From Candidatus Zixiibacteriota bacterium (lineage in GTDB: Bacteria; SM23-81): 11,118 bases of DNA. Shown piece after piece: positions 1 through 8,910 of this stretch. The notes beneath the pieces were generated by a model. The model was not told the origin of the DNA, made no database searches, and saw nothing but the letters and a program-made list of their open reading frames with translations. A program made the translations under genes and the position numbers. The stretch covers positions 1-11,118 of the forward strand of contig DAOVRJ010000059.1 in NCBI GenBank assembly GCA_030628225.1. Direction: 5' to 3'. The stretch's first letter is position 1; the number at the start of each line of letters is the position of its first letter.

Positions 1-227
1 AACATCCCCCTTCCAACCCCAACCCAACCAGGATTTAGGGGTTAGGGTTTAGGGGAAAACAAGAAAACCTTCTTCTATTACAGTTAGTTACATGTTGGGG
101 GGTAGAAGCGGGGCCACTAATCCCTAACCCCTGATCCCTAATCCCTGTTTTTCCAGGGTCCCTAACCCCTTTCTTTTTCTCACAAACACAATTCACGTTC
201 ACGTAAAACACTTCGTATTCCCCGCAG
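1..227. repeat. Non-coding leader with inverted telomere-like G/C-rich arrays
   Basis: No gene is seen here. A C-rich stretch (6-30) is followed by a G-rich array at 31-55 built from TTTAGGGG and TTAGGG units. At 117-172 the same theme returns in the opposite orientation, with repeated CCCTAA and CCCTAAT units. The two arrays are therefore inverted relative to each other around a loop of about 60 nt. On the minus strand 122-145 gives four G-runs (3, 4, 3 and 3 or more G) with loops of 3-4 nt, which fits the standard G-quadruplex motif. The last 50 nt before dprA are AC-rich and show no convincing promoter or strong ribosome binding site. Such arrays resemble dispersed intergenic repeats, but only one copy is visible here. 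Confidence 0.6.
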
Positions 228-1316
228 ATGCAACCTGATTTGGAATCATGGCAGCGCCTTAACTCGGCGCCGGGGATTGGTCCCGTTCTTTTTCGCCAAC
301 TGGTGAAGCGTTTCGGCTCGCCGAAGCGAGTTCTGGCTGCTTCCATGGCGGAGCTTTGTTCTCTTCCGAACATCGATGAGAAGAGAGCCCGGGCCATTTT
401 TGAGGCTTCAGAGGTACCGCTGAGGGAGGAATGGCGATCTCTGCTGAAGGAGTTGGGAGCGACCATTCTGACCTATCAGGACCCGGGTTATCCTCAGAGG
501 CTCCTGACCATCTATGATTACCCGCCGCTGCTTTATGTGAGAGGCCGATTGACCGAGGCAGATGAGCTGGCCGTGGCGGTGGTGGGAAGCCGTCGGGCAA
601 GTTCCTACGGTCGGAAAGTGGCCCAGAACATCGCCGCCGGTCTGGCCCAACGAGGCGTAACCGTGATCAGCGGTCTGGCCCGCGGCGTCGATTCCGTTGC
701 TCACAGGGGTGTCCTGGCTGTGGGGGGACGAACGGTTGCCGTTCTGGGTTCCGGGATCGACGTGATCTATCCGGCGGAAAATCAAGCCCTGGCGGAACAG
801 ATCGTGCAGAACGGGGCAGTGATTTCCGAGTTCCCCCCGGGGTCGGAGCCCGAGGCCGGCCATTTTCCCAGGAGGAATCGGATCATCAGCGGGTTGAGCA
901 TGGGTGTGGTGGTGGAGGCCAGAGTCCGAAGTGGCGCCCTGCTGACTGCTCGCTTTGCCCTGGATCAGAACCGCGAGGTGTTTGCCGTTCCCGGGAACAT
1001 CGATTTTGCTGGAAGTCAGGGTCCTCATCATCTCATCCAGGATGGCGCCAAGCTCGTCCGGAACGTACAGGATATTTTGGACGAGCTTTCAGTGCCCGGC
1101 CGGGCTGAGCATGCCGGATTGCCGGTCAGGTCGATGCCCAGCCTCTCTGCTGATGAGGAAAAGCTTCTGGACGTGGTGACGGATCAACCCGCTGCGGTGG
1201 ATGGTCTTATCGCTCGTTCGGGTTTGCAGCCCGCGGAGACCCTGGTCCTGTTATTGTCCCTGGAGATGAAGGGGTTGGTCCAGCAGCTTTCTGGTAAGAA
1301 GTTCGTCAGGAAGTAG
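228..1316 (+). CDS. dprA: DNA-processing protein DprA (Smf), recombination mediator
   Basis: DprA binds incoming single-stranded DNA in the cytoplasm during natural transformation and loads RecA onto it; many non-competent bacteria also keep it. The 362-aa product has the usual layout: an N-terminal helix-hairpin-helix/SAM-like part (about 8-65), a Rossmann-fold DprA domain (about 80-290) and a C-terminal winged-helix DML1-like domain (about 305-360). Visible family motifs are GSRRAS (120-125), SGLARGVDSVAH (148-159), GSGIDVIYP (174-182), FPRRNRIISGLS (213-224), SGALLTA (235-241) and PGNI (255-258). ATG 228 is the only sensible start because an in-frame stop lies at 204-206; the Shine-Dalgarno match before it is poor. 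It appears to head the operon, 61 nt before ptsH. Family assignment is very secure. Whether the cell is competent cannot be told from this window. Confidence 0.97.
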   Translation: MQPDLESWQRLNSAPGIGPVLFRQLVKRFGSPKRVLAASMAELCSLPNIDEKRARAIFEASEVPLREEWRSLLKELGATILTYQDPGYPQRLLTIYDYPPLLYVRGRLTEADELAVAVVGSRRASSYGRKVAQNIAAGLAQRGVTVISGLARGVDSVAHRGVLAVGGRTVAVLGSGIDVIYPAENQALAEQIVQNGAVISEFPPGSEPEAGHFPRRNRIISGLSMGVVVEARVRSGALLTARFALDQNREVFAVPGNIDFAGSQGPHHLIQDGAKLVRNVQDILDELSVPGRAEHAGLPVRSMPSLSADEEKLLDVVTDQPAAVDGLIARSGLQPAETLVLLLSLEMKGLVQQLSGKKFVRK

Positions 1317-1377
1317 CTCCGTTCTGGTCAGGTGAGAGCGGGTCCCAGATTTGCTGAAAGAGCATGAGAGAGTTTGG

Positions 1378-1644
1378 ATGATAGAGAAAACCATAACCGT
1401 TCAGAACAAGTTGGGCCTGCACGCGCGACCCGCTGCGCTGGTGGTCAGTGAAGCCGGCCGCTTTTATGCTGAGATCAACCTGAATAAAGATGGTTTGGAG
1501 GTCAATGCCAAGAGCATCATGGGGGTGATGATGTTGGCGGCGGAGATGGGCAGCCAGATCCTCATCACCGCCGATGGGCAGGATGAGGAGATGGCCATTC
1601 AGGCTTTGGAGGTCCTTTTTGCCTCCAAATTCGATGAGGAATAG
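1378..1644 (+). CDS. ptsH: Phosphocarrier protein HPr
   Basis: HPr is the small cytoplasmic phosphocarrier that takes phosphate from Enzyme I and passes it to EIIA proteins. From ATG 1378 the product is 88 aa, the normal HPr length, and the active-site motif GLHARPAA places the histidine exactly at residue 15. The second motif, NAKSIMGVMML, places serine at residue 46, the site used by HPr kinase/phosphorylase in bacteria that have it. A TTG codon at 1351 would add nine residues ahead of the conserved N-terminus and misplace both sites, so ATG 1378 is preferred; a GAGAG block lies just upstream. ptsI follows after 38 nt. Whether Ser46 is actually phosphorylated depends on an hprK gene elsewhere. 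Confidence 0.96.
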   Translation: MIEKTITVQNKLGLHARPAALVVSEAGRFYAEINLNKDGLEVNAKSIMGVMMLAAEMGSQILITADGQDEEMAIQALEVLFASKFDEE

Positions 1645-1682
1645 TTGGAGATTTTCCATATGATCAGGGGGGTTCCGGAAGC

Positions 1683-3461
1683 ATGGGGAAGAAATTGACC
1701 AAGAAGAACCTTGTTTTGGATGGGGTAGCCGTTTCCCCCGGCATCGCCATCGGGCTGGCCTTTTTGCTCCATCATGATGAGCTGCAGGTGGAGGAAGAGG
1801 AGATCCTCCCGGATCAAGTGGCCTCTGAGGTGGAGAAGTTCAAGAGAGCCGTCCAGCAGACCAAGGAGGAGCTTAGATCCATTCGCCGCCGGGTCAGCAG
1901 GGACATGGGGGAAGAGCAGGCGCGTATCTTCGATGTGCAACTGTTGATGCTGGACGATGTGATGGCTTTTGATGAGACCATATCGGCCATCCAGGATCGC
2001 AAGAGGAACGCGGAGTTCCTCTTTTGGGAGAACCTCAACACGGCCATCGCCGCCATCGAAGCCTCAGACCATGCCTTTTTCCGCGAGAGAGCGGCGGACA
2101 TAAAGGATTTAGGCCGCCGTGTGTTGCACAATCTTCTGGGAATCAAGCATCTGACCATCTCCGGGATCCGATCCGAAGTTGTGGTGGTCAGCCCGGACCT
2201 GAGCCCCACCGACACGATCATGATGCATCGAAAGAACATCTTGGGGTTTGCCACCGACATGGGTGGCAGAACCTCCCATGCGGCCATCATGGCTCGATCT
2301 TTGGAGATTCCCTCCGTGGTCGGGCTCAGGGACGCCACTAGCCGGGTGGAACACGGGGAGACGATCATCTTGGATGGAAACAAGGGCACTTTGGTGATCG
2401 CTCCTGACGAAAAGTTGTTAGAGCACTATCGGGCCGAGCAAAGGAAATATCTGCAGTGGTCCTCCGATCTGGCCGCCCTCAGGGACCTTCCCGCGCACAC
2501 CCTGGACCACCAGGCTATCCAGCTGCATGCCAATATCGAGTTTCCCGACGAGACCGACTCCGCTCTATCTCACGGGGCCACCGGGATTGGGCTTTATCGA
2601 ACGGAGTTCCTCTACCTGAGTCGCACGGACCTGCCCGGGGAGGAAGAGCAATTTAAGGCCTATAAAAGCGTTGCCGAGAAGATGATCCCGAACCCGGTCA
2701 CCATCCGGACCTTCGACTTGGGCGGCGACAAATTCTCCATGTACCTCAAAGGATACACTGAGGCGAACCCTTTTCTGGGCCAGCGGGCCATTCGCCTTTG
2801 TCTCCAGCACCCCGACATTTTCAAGGTCCAGTTGGCGGCTATTCTCAGGGCCAGCGCTGCCGGAAATATGAAGATCATATTTCCCATGATCTCGGGGATA
2901 GAACAGCTTAGGCAGGCCAAGGAGATCCTCGGTAGTGTACAGGAGGATCTCAGAGCCCGAGGGGTGCCCATCGACCCCGACATTCCCGTGGGCGTGATGA
3001 TTGAGATTCCCTCCGCCGTGCTGGTGGCCGATTCCCTGGCCCGGGAAGTCGATTTCTTCAGCATTGGAACCAACGACCTGATCCAGTATACCCTGGCCGT
3101 GGATCGGGGCAACGAACAGGTGGCCGAGCTCTTTGATGCTTTTCATCCCGCCGTTCTCAAGCTGATCAAACAGGTGGTGGAAGCGGGCCAGCGGGCCCAG
3201 ATTCCGGTGGCCATATGTGGGGAGATGTGCGCAGAGCCCATGGCTACCGTATTGTTGTTGGGACTGGGGTTTGATGAGTTCAGCATGAGCTCTGTTTCCA
3301 TTCCCCAGATCAAGAAGATCATCAGGTCGGTGAACATGGAAGAGGCCAGAGCCGTGGCCCTTCACGCCATTGAGCTGGAGACCGGCCGGCAGATCAAAGC
3401 CTATTTGAAGGAGCAGATTGGCAATCTGCACCCTGATTTTTTAACAGCTGATATGACTTGA
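1683..3461 (+). CDS. ptsI: PTS Enzyme I (phosphoenolpyruvate-protein phosphotransferase)
   Basis: Enzyme I autophosphorylates from phosphoenolpyruvate and hands the phosphate to HPr His15. The 592-aa product is close to the classical length of about 575 and lacks the N-terminal GAF domain of the nitrogen-type Enzyme I (PtsP). The N-terminal HPr-binding and phosphohistidine part carries GGRTSHAAIMA with the active histidine at 199. The C-terminal PEP-binding TIM barrel carries GLYRTEFL (303-310), DLGGDK (345-350), Glu441 in VGVMIEIPSA, Asp465 in GTNDLIQYT and Cys512 in CGEMCA. These match E. coli His189, Glu431, Asp455 and Cys502 with a constant offset of ten, so the enzyme looks intact. The Shine-Dalgarno before ATG 1683 is weak (GGAAG). 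The gene lies between ptsH and the isomerase and is surely cotranscribed with ptsH. Confidence 0.97.
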   Translation: MGKKLTKKNLVLDGVAVSPGIAIGLAFLLHHDELQVEEEEILPDQVASEVEKFKRAVQQTKEELRSIRRRVSRDMGEEQARIFDVQLLMLDDVMAFDETISAIQDRKRNAEFLFWENLNTAIAAIEASDHAFFRERAADIKDLGRRVLHNLLGIKHLTISGIRSEVVVVSPDLSPTDTIMMHRKNILGFATDMGGRTSHAAIMARSLEIPSVVGLRDATSRVEHGETIILDGNKGTLVIAPDEKLLEHYRAEQRKYLQWSSDLAALRDLPAHTLDHQAIQLHANIEFPDETDSALSHGATGIGLYRTEFLYLSRTDLPGEEEQFKAYKSVAEKMIPNPVTIRTFDLGGDKFSMYLKGYTEANPFLGQRAIRLCLQHPDIFKVQLAAILRASAAGNMKIIFPMISGIEQLRQAKEILGSVQEDLRARGVPIDPDIPVGVMIEIPSAVLVADSLAREVDFFSIGTNDLIQYTLAVDRGNEQVAELFDAFHPAVLKLIKQVVEAGQRAQIPVAICGEMCAEPMATVLLLGLGFDEFSMSSVSIPQIKKIIRSVNMEEARAVALHAIELETGRQIKAYLKEQIGNLHPDFLTADMT

Positions 3462-3487
3462 GCATTTTCGACCTCTGCGGAGGATTG

Positions 3488-4555
3488 ATGGAATTTCCAG
3501 TAAGCGCCCAGCAGATTCGTCGTCTGGATGGCGCGAATATTTTTAACCTGCTTATTTCCTTTTCCGATCAGATGGGCGAGGCCATGGAGATCATGCGCCG
3601 GGCTCAGATTTCCCTCAGCGGGAGGGCCATCCACAATGTGGTTGTGAGCGGGATGGGGGGATCGGCCATCGGGGGAGATCTGCTGCGCACCTATCTTGTC
3701 GACCTCGTTGATCTGCCCATCCTGGTGAACAGGGGATATACGCTCCCGCGCTTCGTGGGGCCCTCCACTCTGGTCTTTGTCTCCAGCTATTCCGGAAACA
3801 CGGAGGAAACTCTCACCGCTTGTCGGCAGGCCGTCCGGAGCAACTCGCAGATCATCGCCATCACCAGCGGGGGAGAGTTGGCTCGCCTGGCCGCCAGGGA
3901 GGGTTTTCCGCTGATTCAGATCCCCTCAGGATATCCGCCTCGGGCAGCCCTGGGATATTCCTTTGTGGCCCTGCTGATGAGCATGTCCAAACTGGGATTT
4001 GTTGGCGATCAACAGGAGGGTCTTGGGGAGGCTCAGGAGCTGGTTCGACAAAAGGGCCTTGAATATGATCTCTCTTGTTCCCTGAATGAGAATCAGGCCA
4101 AACGGGTTGCCCTGAAGCTCCACGGTAAGCTTCCTGTCATCTACGCCTGGGGTCATCACTTCGAGGCCGTGGCCGTTCGCTGGCGGGGACAGTTGGCCGA
4201 GAACAGCAAGCAGCTATCCAGTCATCATCTCTTTCCGGAGATGAACCACAACGAGATCGTCGGCTGGCAGATCCCGGACGATCTGTTGAAGAGGATGGTG
4301 GTTATCCTGCTGAGGGATGGGCAGGACCCAAAGTCAATCGGCAAGAGGATGGAGATCACCCGGGAGCTCATCGCTCCCTCAGCCGCCGAGATCATAGAGG
4401 TCTGGGCCACGGGCGGCTCCCTTCTGGCTCGTTTGTTTTCCCTGCTTTATTTGGGGGATTTCGTCAGTTTCTACCTGGCGGCGCTCAATGGGGTGGATCC
4501 CACTCCTGTTTTGAGGATTGAGGAGCTGAAAAGGAGACTGGCCGGCGACTCATAG
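3488..4555 (+). CDS. Bifunctional phosphoglucose/phosphomannose isomerase (SIS-domain family)
   Basis: This enzyme interconverts glucose-6-phosphate or mannose-6-phosphate with fructose-6-phosphate. It belongs to the short SIS-domain family first known from archaea, not to classical PGI. The 355-aa product shows GMGGSAIGGDL (55-65), SSYSGNTEET (99-108, the phosphate-binding SIS motif), SGYPPRAALGY (147-157), QLAENSK with Glu238, and MNHNEIVGW with His254. The 16-residue Glu-His spacing matches the catalytic Glu203/His219 pair of the Pyrobaculum enzyme as I recall it, and Arg152 is the likely third catalytic residue. ATG 3488 has GGAGG four nt upstream. A TTG at 3458 overlapping the ptsI stop is possible but less likely. 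Its position between ptsI and a nucleotidyltransferase gene suggests it feeds fructose-6-phosphate or mannose-6-phosphate toward glycolysis and sugar-nucleotide synthesis. It could also serve mainly as the cell's glycolytic PGI. Confidence 0.92.
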   Translation: MEFPVSAQQIRRLDGANIFNLLISFSDQMGEAMEIMRRAQISLSGRAIHNVVVSGMGGSAIGGDLLRTYLVDLVDLPILVNRGYTLPRFVGPSTLVFVSSYSGNTEETLTACRQAVRSNSQIIAITSGGELARLAAREGFPLIQIPSGYPPRAALGYSFVALLMSMSKLGFVGDQQEGLGEAQELVRQKGLEYDLSCSLNENQAKRVALKLHGKLPVIYAWGHHFEAVAVRWRGQLAENSKQLSSHHLFPEMNHNEIVGWQIPDDLLKRMVVILLRDGQDPKSIGKRMEITRELIAPSAAEIIEVWATGGSLLARLFSLLYLGDFVSFYLAALNGVDPTPVLRIEELKRRLAGDS

Positions 4556-4590
4556 AGCCGCCGTGTCGCCCCTTTACAGGAGGAATACCA

Positions 4591-5574
4591 GTGAAGGCAA
4601 TTATTCCGGCTGCGGGCATTGGCTCTCGCCTCCGGCCTCATACGCACACCTGTCCAAAAGCCTTGCTGCATGTGGCTGGAAAGCCTATCATCGGCCATAT
4701 CCTGGACCATTTGGTGGAGTTGGACGTGAATGAAGTGGTCATCGTAATCGGGGCCATGGGCGAGAAGATAAAAACTTACCTGCGCGAGAATTACCAGATG
4801 AAAGCTACATTTGTGGAACAGATGGAGCGCAAGGGTTTGGGGCATTCCATCTACCTGGCCCTGCAGGCCACGAAGCCGGAACCGGTGCTTATCGTCTATG
4901 GAGACACTATTTTCCAGGGGAACATCGGTGGGGGCATTGATTTTTCCGTGGATGGGTCTCTGGGGGTCAAGGAAGTTGCTGATCCGCGGCGGTTCGGAAC
5001 AGTGGAGGTGAAGGGTGGCCGGGTCGTCGGGCTGGTGGAGAAGCCGGACAAGCCCACATCGAACCTGGTAATCGTGGGTGTCAATTTCATCAACAACTTC
5101 CAGCTGCTCCTGGACTGTTTGAGAAGGATCGTCGAGGAGGATATTAAGACTCGGGGTGAGTATCAGCTCACAGATGCCTTCCAATTCATGGTCGATGAGG
5201 GTGCCAACTTGACCACCTTTCCCATCGAGGGTTGGTTTGACTGTGGAAAGCCGGAGACCCTGCTGGCCACTAACAAGCATTTATTAGAAAAGTTCCAGTA
5301 TGGGGCCGAGATCGAAGGGTCCGTGGTGAAATCGCCCACCTACGTTTCTCCCAGCGCTCAGGTGTACAACTCCATCCTCGGGCCCAACGTCTCAGTGGCA
5401 GATGAGGCTATTATTAGAAATTCCATAGTGGAGGATTCCATCATCGGAGAACGGGCCGAGGTCACCAATTGTCTGCTCAAAAGCTGTCTGGTAGGAGACA
5501 ATGCATTGGTCCAGGGCAAATATACACAATTGAGCGTGGGAGATTCCTCAGAGATCAAATTTTCCACCAGTTGA
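4591..5574 (+). CDS. Sugar-1-phosphate nucleotidyltransferase with hexapeptide beta-helix tail
   Basis: This is a cytoplasmic enzyme joining a sugar-1-phosphate to an NTP to give an NDP-sugar and pyrophosphate. The 327-aa product has an N-terminal nucleotidyltransferase domain (about 1-235) with the signature AAGIGSRLRP...CPKALLHVAGKPI (7-33), the metal-binding Asp in YGDT (103-106), GEYQLTDA (189-196) and WFDCGKPETLLATN (215-228). The last two resemble the long RmlA/StrD glucose-1-phosphate thymidylyltransferase group. Residues about 243-318 are short hexapeptide repeats ([IV]xxSIVxxx, [IV]GxxA types) predicting a left-handed beta helix. The tail is too short for a GlmU-type acetyltransferase, so a structural or oligomerisation role is more likely. 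The start is GTG 4591 with a perfect AGGAGG seven nt upstream. The exact sugar and nucleotide (dTDP-glucose, UDP-glucose or GDP-mannose) cannot be fixed from sequence alone. Confidence 0.88.
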   Translation: MKAIIPAAGIGSRLRPHTHTCPKALLHVAGKPIIGHILDHLVELDVNEVVIVIGAMGEKIKTYLRENYQMKATFVEQMERKGLGHSIYLALQATKPEPVLIVYGDTIFQGNIGGGIDFSVDGSLGVKEVADPRRFGTVEVKGGRVVGLVEKPDKPTSNLVIVGVNFINNFQLLLDCLRRIVEEDIKTRGEYQLTDAFQFMVDEGANLTTFPIEGWFDCGKPETLLATNKHLLEKFQYGAEIEGSVVKSPTYVSPSAQVYNSILGPNVSVADEAIIRNSIVEDSIIGERAEVTNCLLKSCLVGDNALVQGKYTQLSVGDSSEIKFSTS

Positions 5575-5595
5575 GTCCTTTCAGGAGAGGAGTAT

Positions 5596-6750
5596 ATGGA
5601 GAAGCATCTATTCACCTCTGAATCAGTGACCGAAGGCCATCCGGACAAGATCTGCGATCAGATCTCCGATGGCATCTTGGATGAGGTTCTGGACCAGGAT
5701 CTGGCCGGCAGGGTGGCCTGCGAAACCTTCATCACCTCAGGTCTGATTATTGTGGGGGGGGAGCTCACCACCACATCCTGGGTGGATGTGCCCCAGCTGG
5801 TGCGCAATATCGTCGCTGAGATCGGGTACGACCACCCTCGTTACGGTTTCGACGCCGCTTCATGTGCCATCTTAAATGCAATCGGCAAGCAGTCGCCGGA
5901 CATCGCCCAGGGGGTGAACAGGGGTGGGGCGGGAGATCAAGGGTTGATGGTGGGATATGCCTGCCGGGAAACCCCGCAGCTGATGCCCCTGCCTATCATG
6001 CTGGCCCATCGTCTGACTCAAAGGCTGGCCCAGGTGAGGAGAGAGAGAGTCCTGGATTTTTTAGGACCGGATGGCAAAGCTCAGGTCACCGTGGAATACG
6101 AGAACGATCAACCTCGTCGGGTAACCACGGTGGTCCTGGCCTGTCAGCACACCAGCGACGTGCTGGACGAGACAGGGGAGAGGATGACCGGGGAGTCCAT
6201 CGAGCAGATCAGGGAGAAAGTGGTGGGCGCGGTCATCGAGCCTGAGCTTCTGGCCGATGACGCCCAGATTTTGATCAACCGGACGGGCAAATTCGTCATC
6301 GGCGGGCCTCAGTCCGATACCGGAATGACCGGTCGCAAGATCATCGTTGATACCTATGGTGGTGCCGTTCCCCACGGGGGAGGCGCTTTTTCCGGCAAGG
6401 ACCCGAGCAAGGTGGATCGCTCTGCTACCTACATGGCCCGATACATCGCCAAGAACATTGTCGCCGCCGAGTTGGCGGATTCATGTGTTATTCAGCTGGC
6501 CTATGTCATCGGCGAGCCCCAGCCGGTCTCGGTGATGATTTCCACGAATGGCACAGGGGTCATGCCCGACGATCGCCTGGAGGAACTGGTCAGGAAGCAC
6601 TTTGATCTGTCGCCCCGAGGAATCATAGAAGGCCTGGATCTTCTCCGTCCCATCTACCGCCAAACAGCCGCTTATGGTCATTTCGGGCGAGAGCTGCCCG
6701 ATTTCACCTGGGAGAGAACGGACAGGGTGGGGGAGTTGAAGAAGGGGTAG
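5596..6750 (+). CDS. metK: S-adenosylmethionine synthetase (methionine adenosyltransferase)
   Basis: MetK makes S-adenosylmethionine from methionine and ATP in the cytoplasm. The 384-aa product is full length and contains the family hallmarks: [17 protein letters not shown] (6-22, with the ATP-site histidine at 15), the first signature [12 protein letters not shown] (111-122), the second signature [16 protein letters not shown] (261-276), and the C-terminal AAYGHFGR (358-365). The start ATG 5596 has AGGAG eight nt upstream and GAGGAG three nt upstream. It is 21 nt behind the nucleotidyltransferase gene and is probably the last gene of the dprA-led operon. No SAM riboswitch fold was recognised in the 21-nt gap or earlier in the operon. 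Downstream, after a repeat-rich spacer, lies ahcY, which handles the product left after SAM is used for methylation. Confidence 0.98.
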   Translation: MEKHLFTSESVTEGHPDKICDQISDGILDEVLDQDLAGRVACETFITSGLIIVGGELTTTSWVDVPQLVRNIVAEIGYDHPRYGFDAASCAILNAIGKQSPDIAQGVNRGGAGDQGLMVGYACRETPQLMPLPIMLAHRLTQRLAQVRRERVLDFLGPDGKAQVTVEYENDQPRRVTTVVLACQHTSDVLDETGERMTGESIEQIREKVVGAVIEPELLADDAQILINRTGKFVIGGPQSDTGMTGRKIIVDTYGGAVPHGGGAFSGKDPSKVDRSATYMARYIAKNIVAAELADSCVIQLAYVIGEPQPVSVMISTNGTGVMPDDRLEELVRKHFDLSPRGIIEGLDLLRPIYRQTAAYGHFGRELPDFTWERTDRVGELKKG

Positions 6751-6787
6751 GGTTGTAGGGGGAAGTCCACCCCACCTGTTGCTCCCT

Positions 6788-6970
6788 TGGGTCGCAACCC
6801 ACCACGCTTTAGCGGCACCTGCGGTGCCGCCATTGCAAATTGAAAAATGCAAAGTGCAAATTTTAAAATGATTTTCACTGACAGATCTTTCCCTGATACA
6901 ACCGGGCTTGATGCGATACATTTTTCACTTTTCATTTTGCATTTTTCACTGCGACCTTCGCAGAAGGTCG
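6788..6970. repeat. Symmetrical hairpin-flanked inverted-repeat element in the metK-ahcY spacer
   Basis: This lies in the 311-nt gene-free stretch 6751-7061. A small hairpin (TGGGT 6788-6792 / ACCCA 6797-6801) is followed by a perfect 8-bp GC-rich hairpin: GCGGCACC 6812-6819, loop TGC, GGTGCCGC 6823-6830. Inside comes an A-rich arm with three TGCAAA copies (6834, 6848, 6855). A 13-bp perfect inverted repeat pairs TGAAAAATGCAAA (6841-6853) with TTTGCATTTTTCA (6936-6948). The right side closes with a second perfect 8-bp hairpin: CGACCTTC 6952-6959, loop GCA, GAAGGTCG 6963-6970. The nested symmetry looks like a MITE-like or REP/BIME-like dispersed element, though no target-site duplication or transposase is seen. 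Neither GC hairpin has a T-run, so classic termination is unlikely. Confidence 0.6.
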
Positions 6971-7001
6971 TCAAACTGTCCTCCGCTACCCCCTCTGAAA
7001 G

Positions 7002-7025
7002 ACCGAAACTCGAATCTCGGTTTTT
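7002..7025 (+). terminator. Possible weak terminator or attenuator before ahcY
   Basis: ACCGA (7002-7006) and TCGGT (7017-7021) can pair across a 10-nt loop, and the stem runs straight into a T-run ending at 7025. The stem is only 5 bp with a wide loop, so a real terminator is doubtful. It lies 36 nt before the ahcY start, where it could end transcription from metK or act in the ahcY leader. Confidence 0.25.
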
Positions 7026-7061
7026 ATCCAGAACCCGGTTTCATAAAGGAGTAACGATCTA

Positions 7062-8318
<1,257 letters not shown>

Positions 8319-8333
8319 CAAAGGAGGTGTGCT

Positions 8334-8885
8334 GTGAGAAGATGGTTTGTATTCTCCGTGATCCTTTTGGCGATGAGTGGGCTGTATTCAACGGCCCTGG
8401 CTCGTCCCATCGGTGTGGGAGTTCTTGCCGGTGCGAACATCCCCATTGTCCAGGATGACGCCGGCAGCGGGTTTCTTTACGGGGCAAAATTGAGAATAGG
8501 CGCGACTCCTTTTCTTGCCGTAGAGCCCACATTGACCTTTTTTGAGCAGGGCGATGTCGCCGTCGAGGTGGGGAGGGAGGAAGCTGATCTGGATGGGGGT
8601 AAATCCACCGCTCTGGGCATCAACCTGATCATCGGCTCCGTGGGTCCGCCGGCCGGTCTGCGATTCCATGGCATCGTCGGTTTTGCCAGCCACGCCATGA
8701 AGCAGGAGGGCACTGAGGACGAGAGCCGGTTCGCCCTGACTTTCGGGCCGGGTTTGGAAGTTCAGGTGGGCGAGAAGTTAGCCCTGGATTTTGAGGTTCT
8801 TCTGCACATGATCAGTTTTGCAGATGGAGGGGCGCGCAAGAACCTGGGTTTATCCGGCGGGCTGATCTATTATGTGGGCAATTGA
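8334..8885 (+). CDS. Small secreted protein, predicted outer-membrane beta-barrel
   Basis: The 183-aa product begins with a clear signal peptide: MRRW, a hydrophobic core FVFSVILLAMSGLY, and a probable signal peptidase I site after ALA at residue 23. The mature part of about 160 aa is made of alternating hydrophobic/polar stretches rich in Gly (IGVGVLAG, LYGAKLRIGATPFLAVEPTLTFF, TALGINLIIGS, GLRFHGIVGFASHA, RFALTFGPGLEVQVG, LALDFEVLLHMISF, LGLSGGLIYYVG). It ends in an aromatic-rich strand. This fits an eight-stranded OmpA/OmpW-like barrel or a general porin-family membrane protein. No catalytic motif is visible. GTG 8334 has a strong AAGGAGG six nt upstream, and the gene starts only 15 nt behind ahcY, so cotranscription is likely. 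The exact family and cargo are unknown; the barrel call rests on residue pattern alone. Confidence 0.75.
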   Translation: MRRWFVFSVILLAMSGLYSTALARPIGVGVLAGANIPIVQDDAGSGFLYGAKLRIGATPFLAVEPTLTFFEQGDVAVEVGREEADLDGGKSTALGINLIIGSVGPPAGLRFHGIVGFASHAMKQEGTEDESRFALTFGPGLEVQVGEKLALDFEVLLHMISFADGGARKNLGLSGGLIYYVGN

Positions 8886-8910
8886 GGTTATTGAGAAGGA
8901 GTCGATGCCG

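Noticed and set aside
1351-1377. TTG start extending HPr by nine residues
   Set aside because: The extension would move the conserved His15 and Ser46 off their canonical positions, and TTG is a rare start.
2565-3431. A long minus-strand open frame (288 aa) opposite ptsI
   Set aside because: It is antisense to a complete Enzyme I gene with intact catalytic motifs; the composition is that of a shadow frame in GC-rich coding DNA.
4471-5280. Minus-strand open frame (269 aa) opposite the nucleotidyltransferase gene
   Set aside because: Shadow of a clear sense gene; no recognisable domain.
5575-5595. SAM riboswitch ahead of metK
   Set aside because: The gap to the preceding gene is only 21 nt, far too short for any described SAM riboswitch.
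6812-6830. GC-rich 8-bp hairpin as a terminator for metK
   Set aside because: No T-run follows; it fits better as part of the symmetrical repeat element.
8872-8910. Upstream ATG giving a 199-aa form of the exported protein
   Set aside because: It overlaps the previous gene, lacks an SD, and would place charged residues ahead of an otherwise normal export signal.
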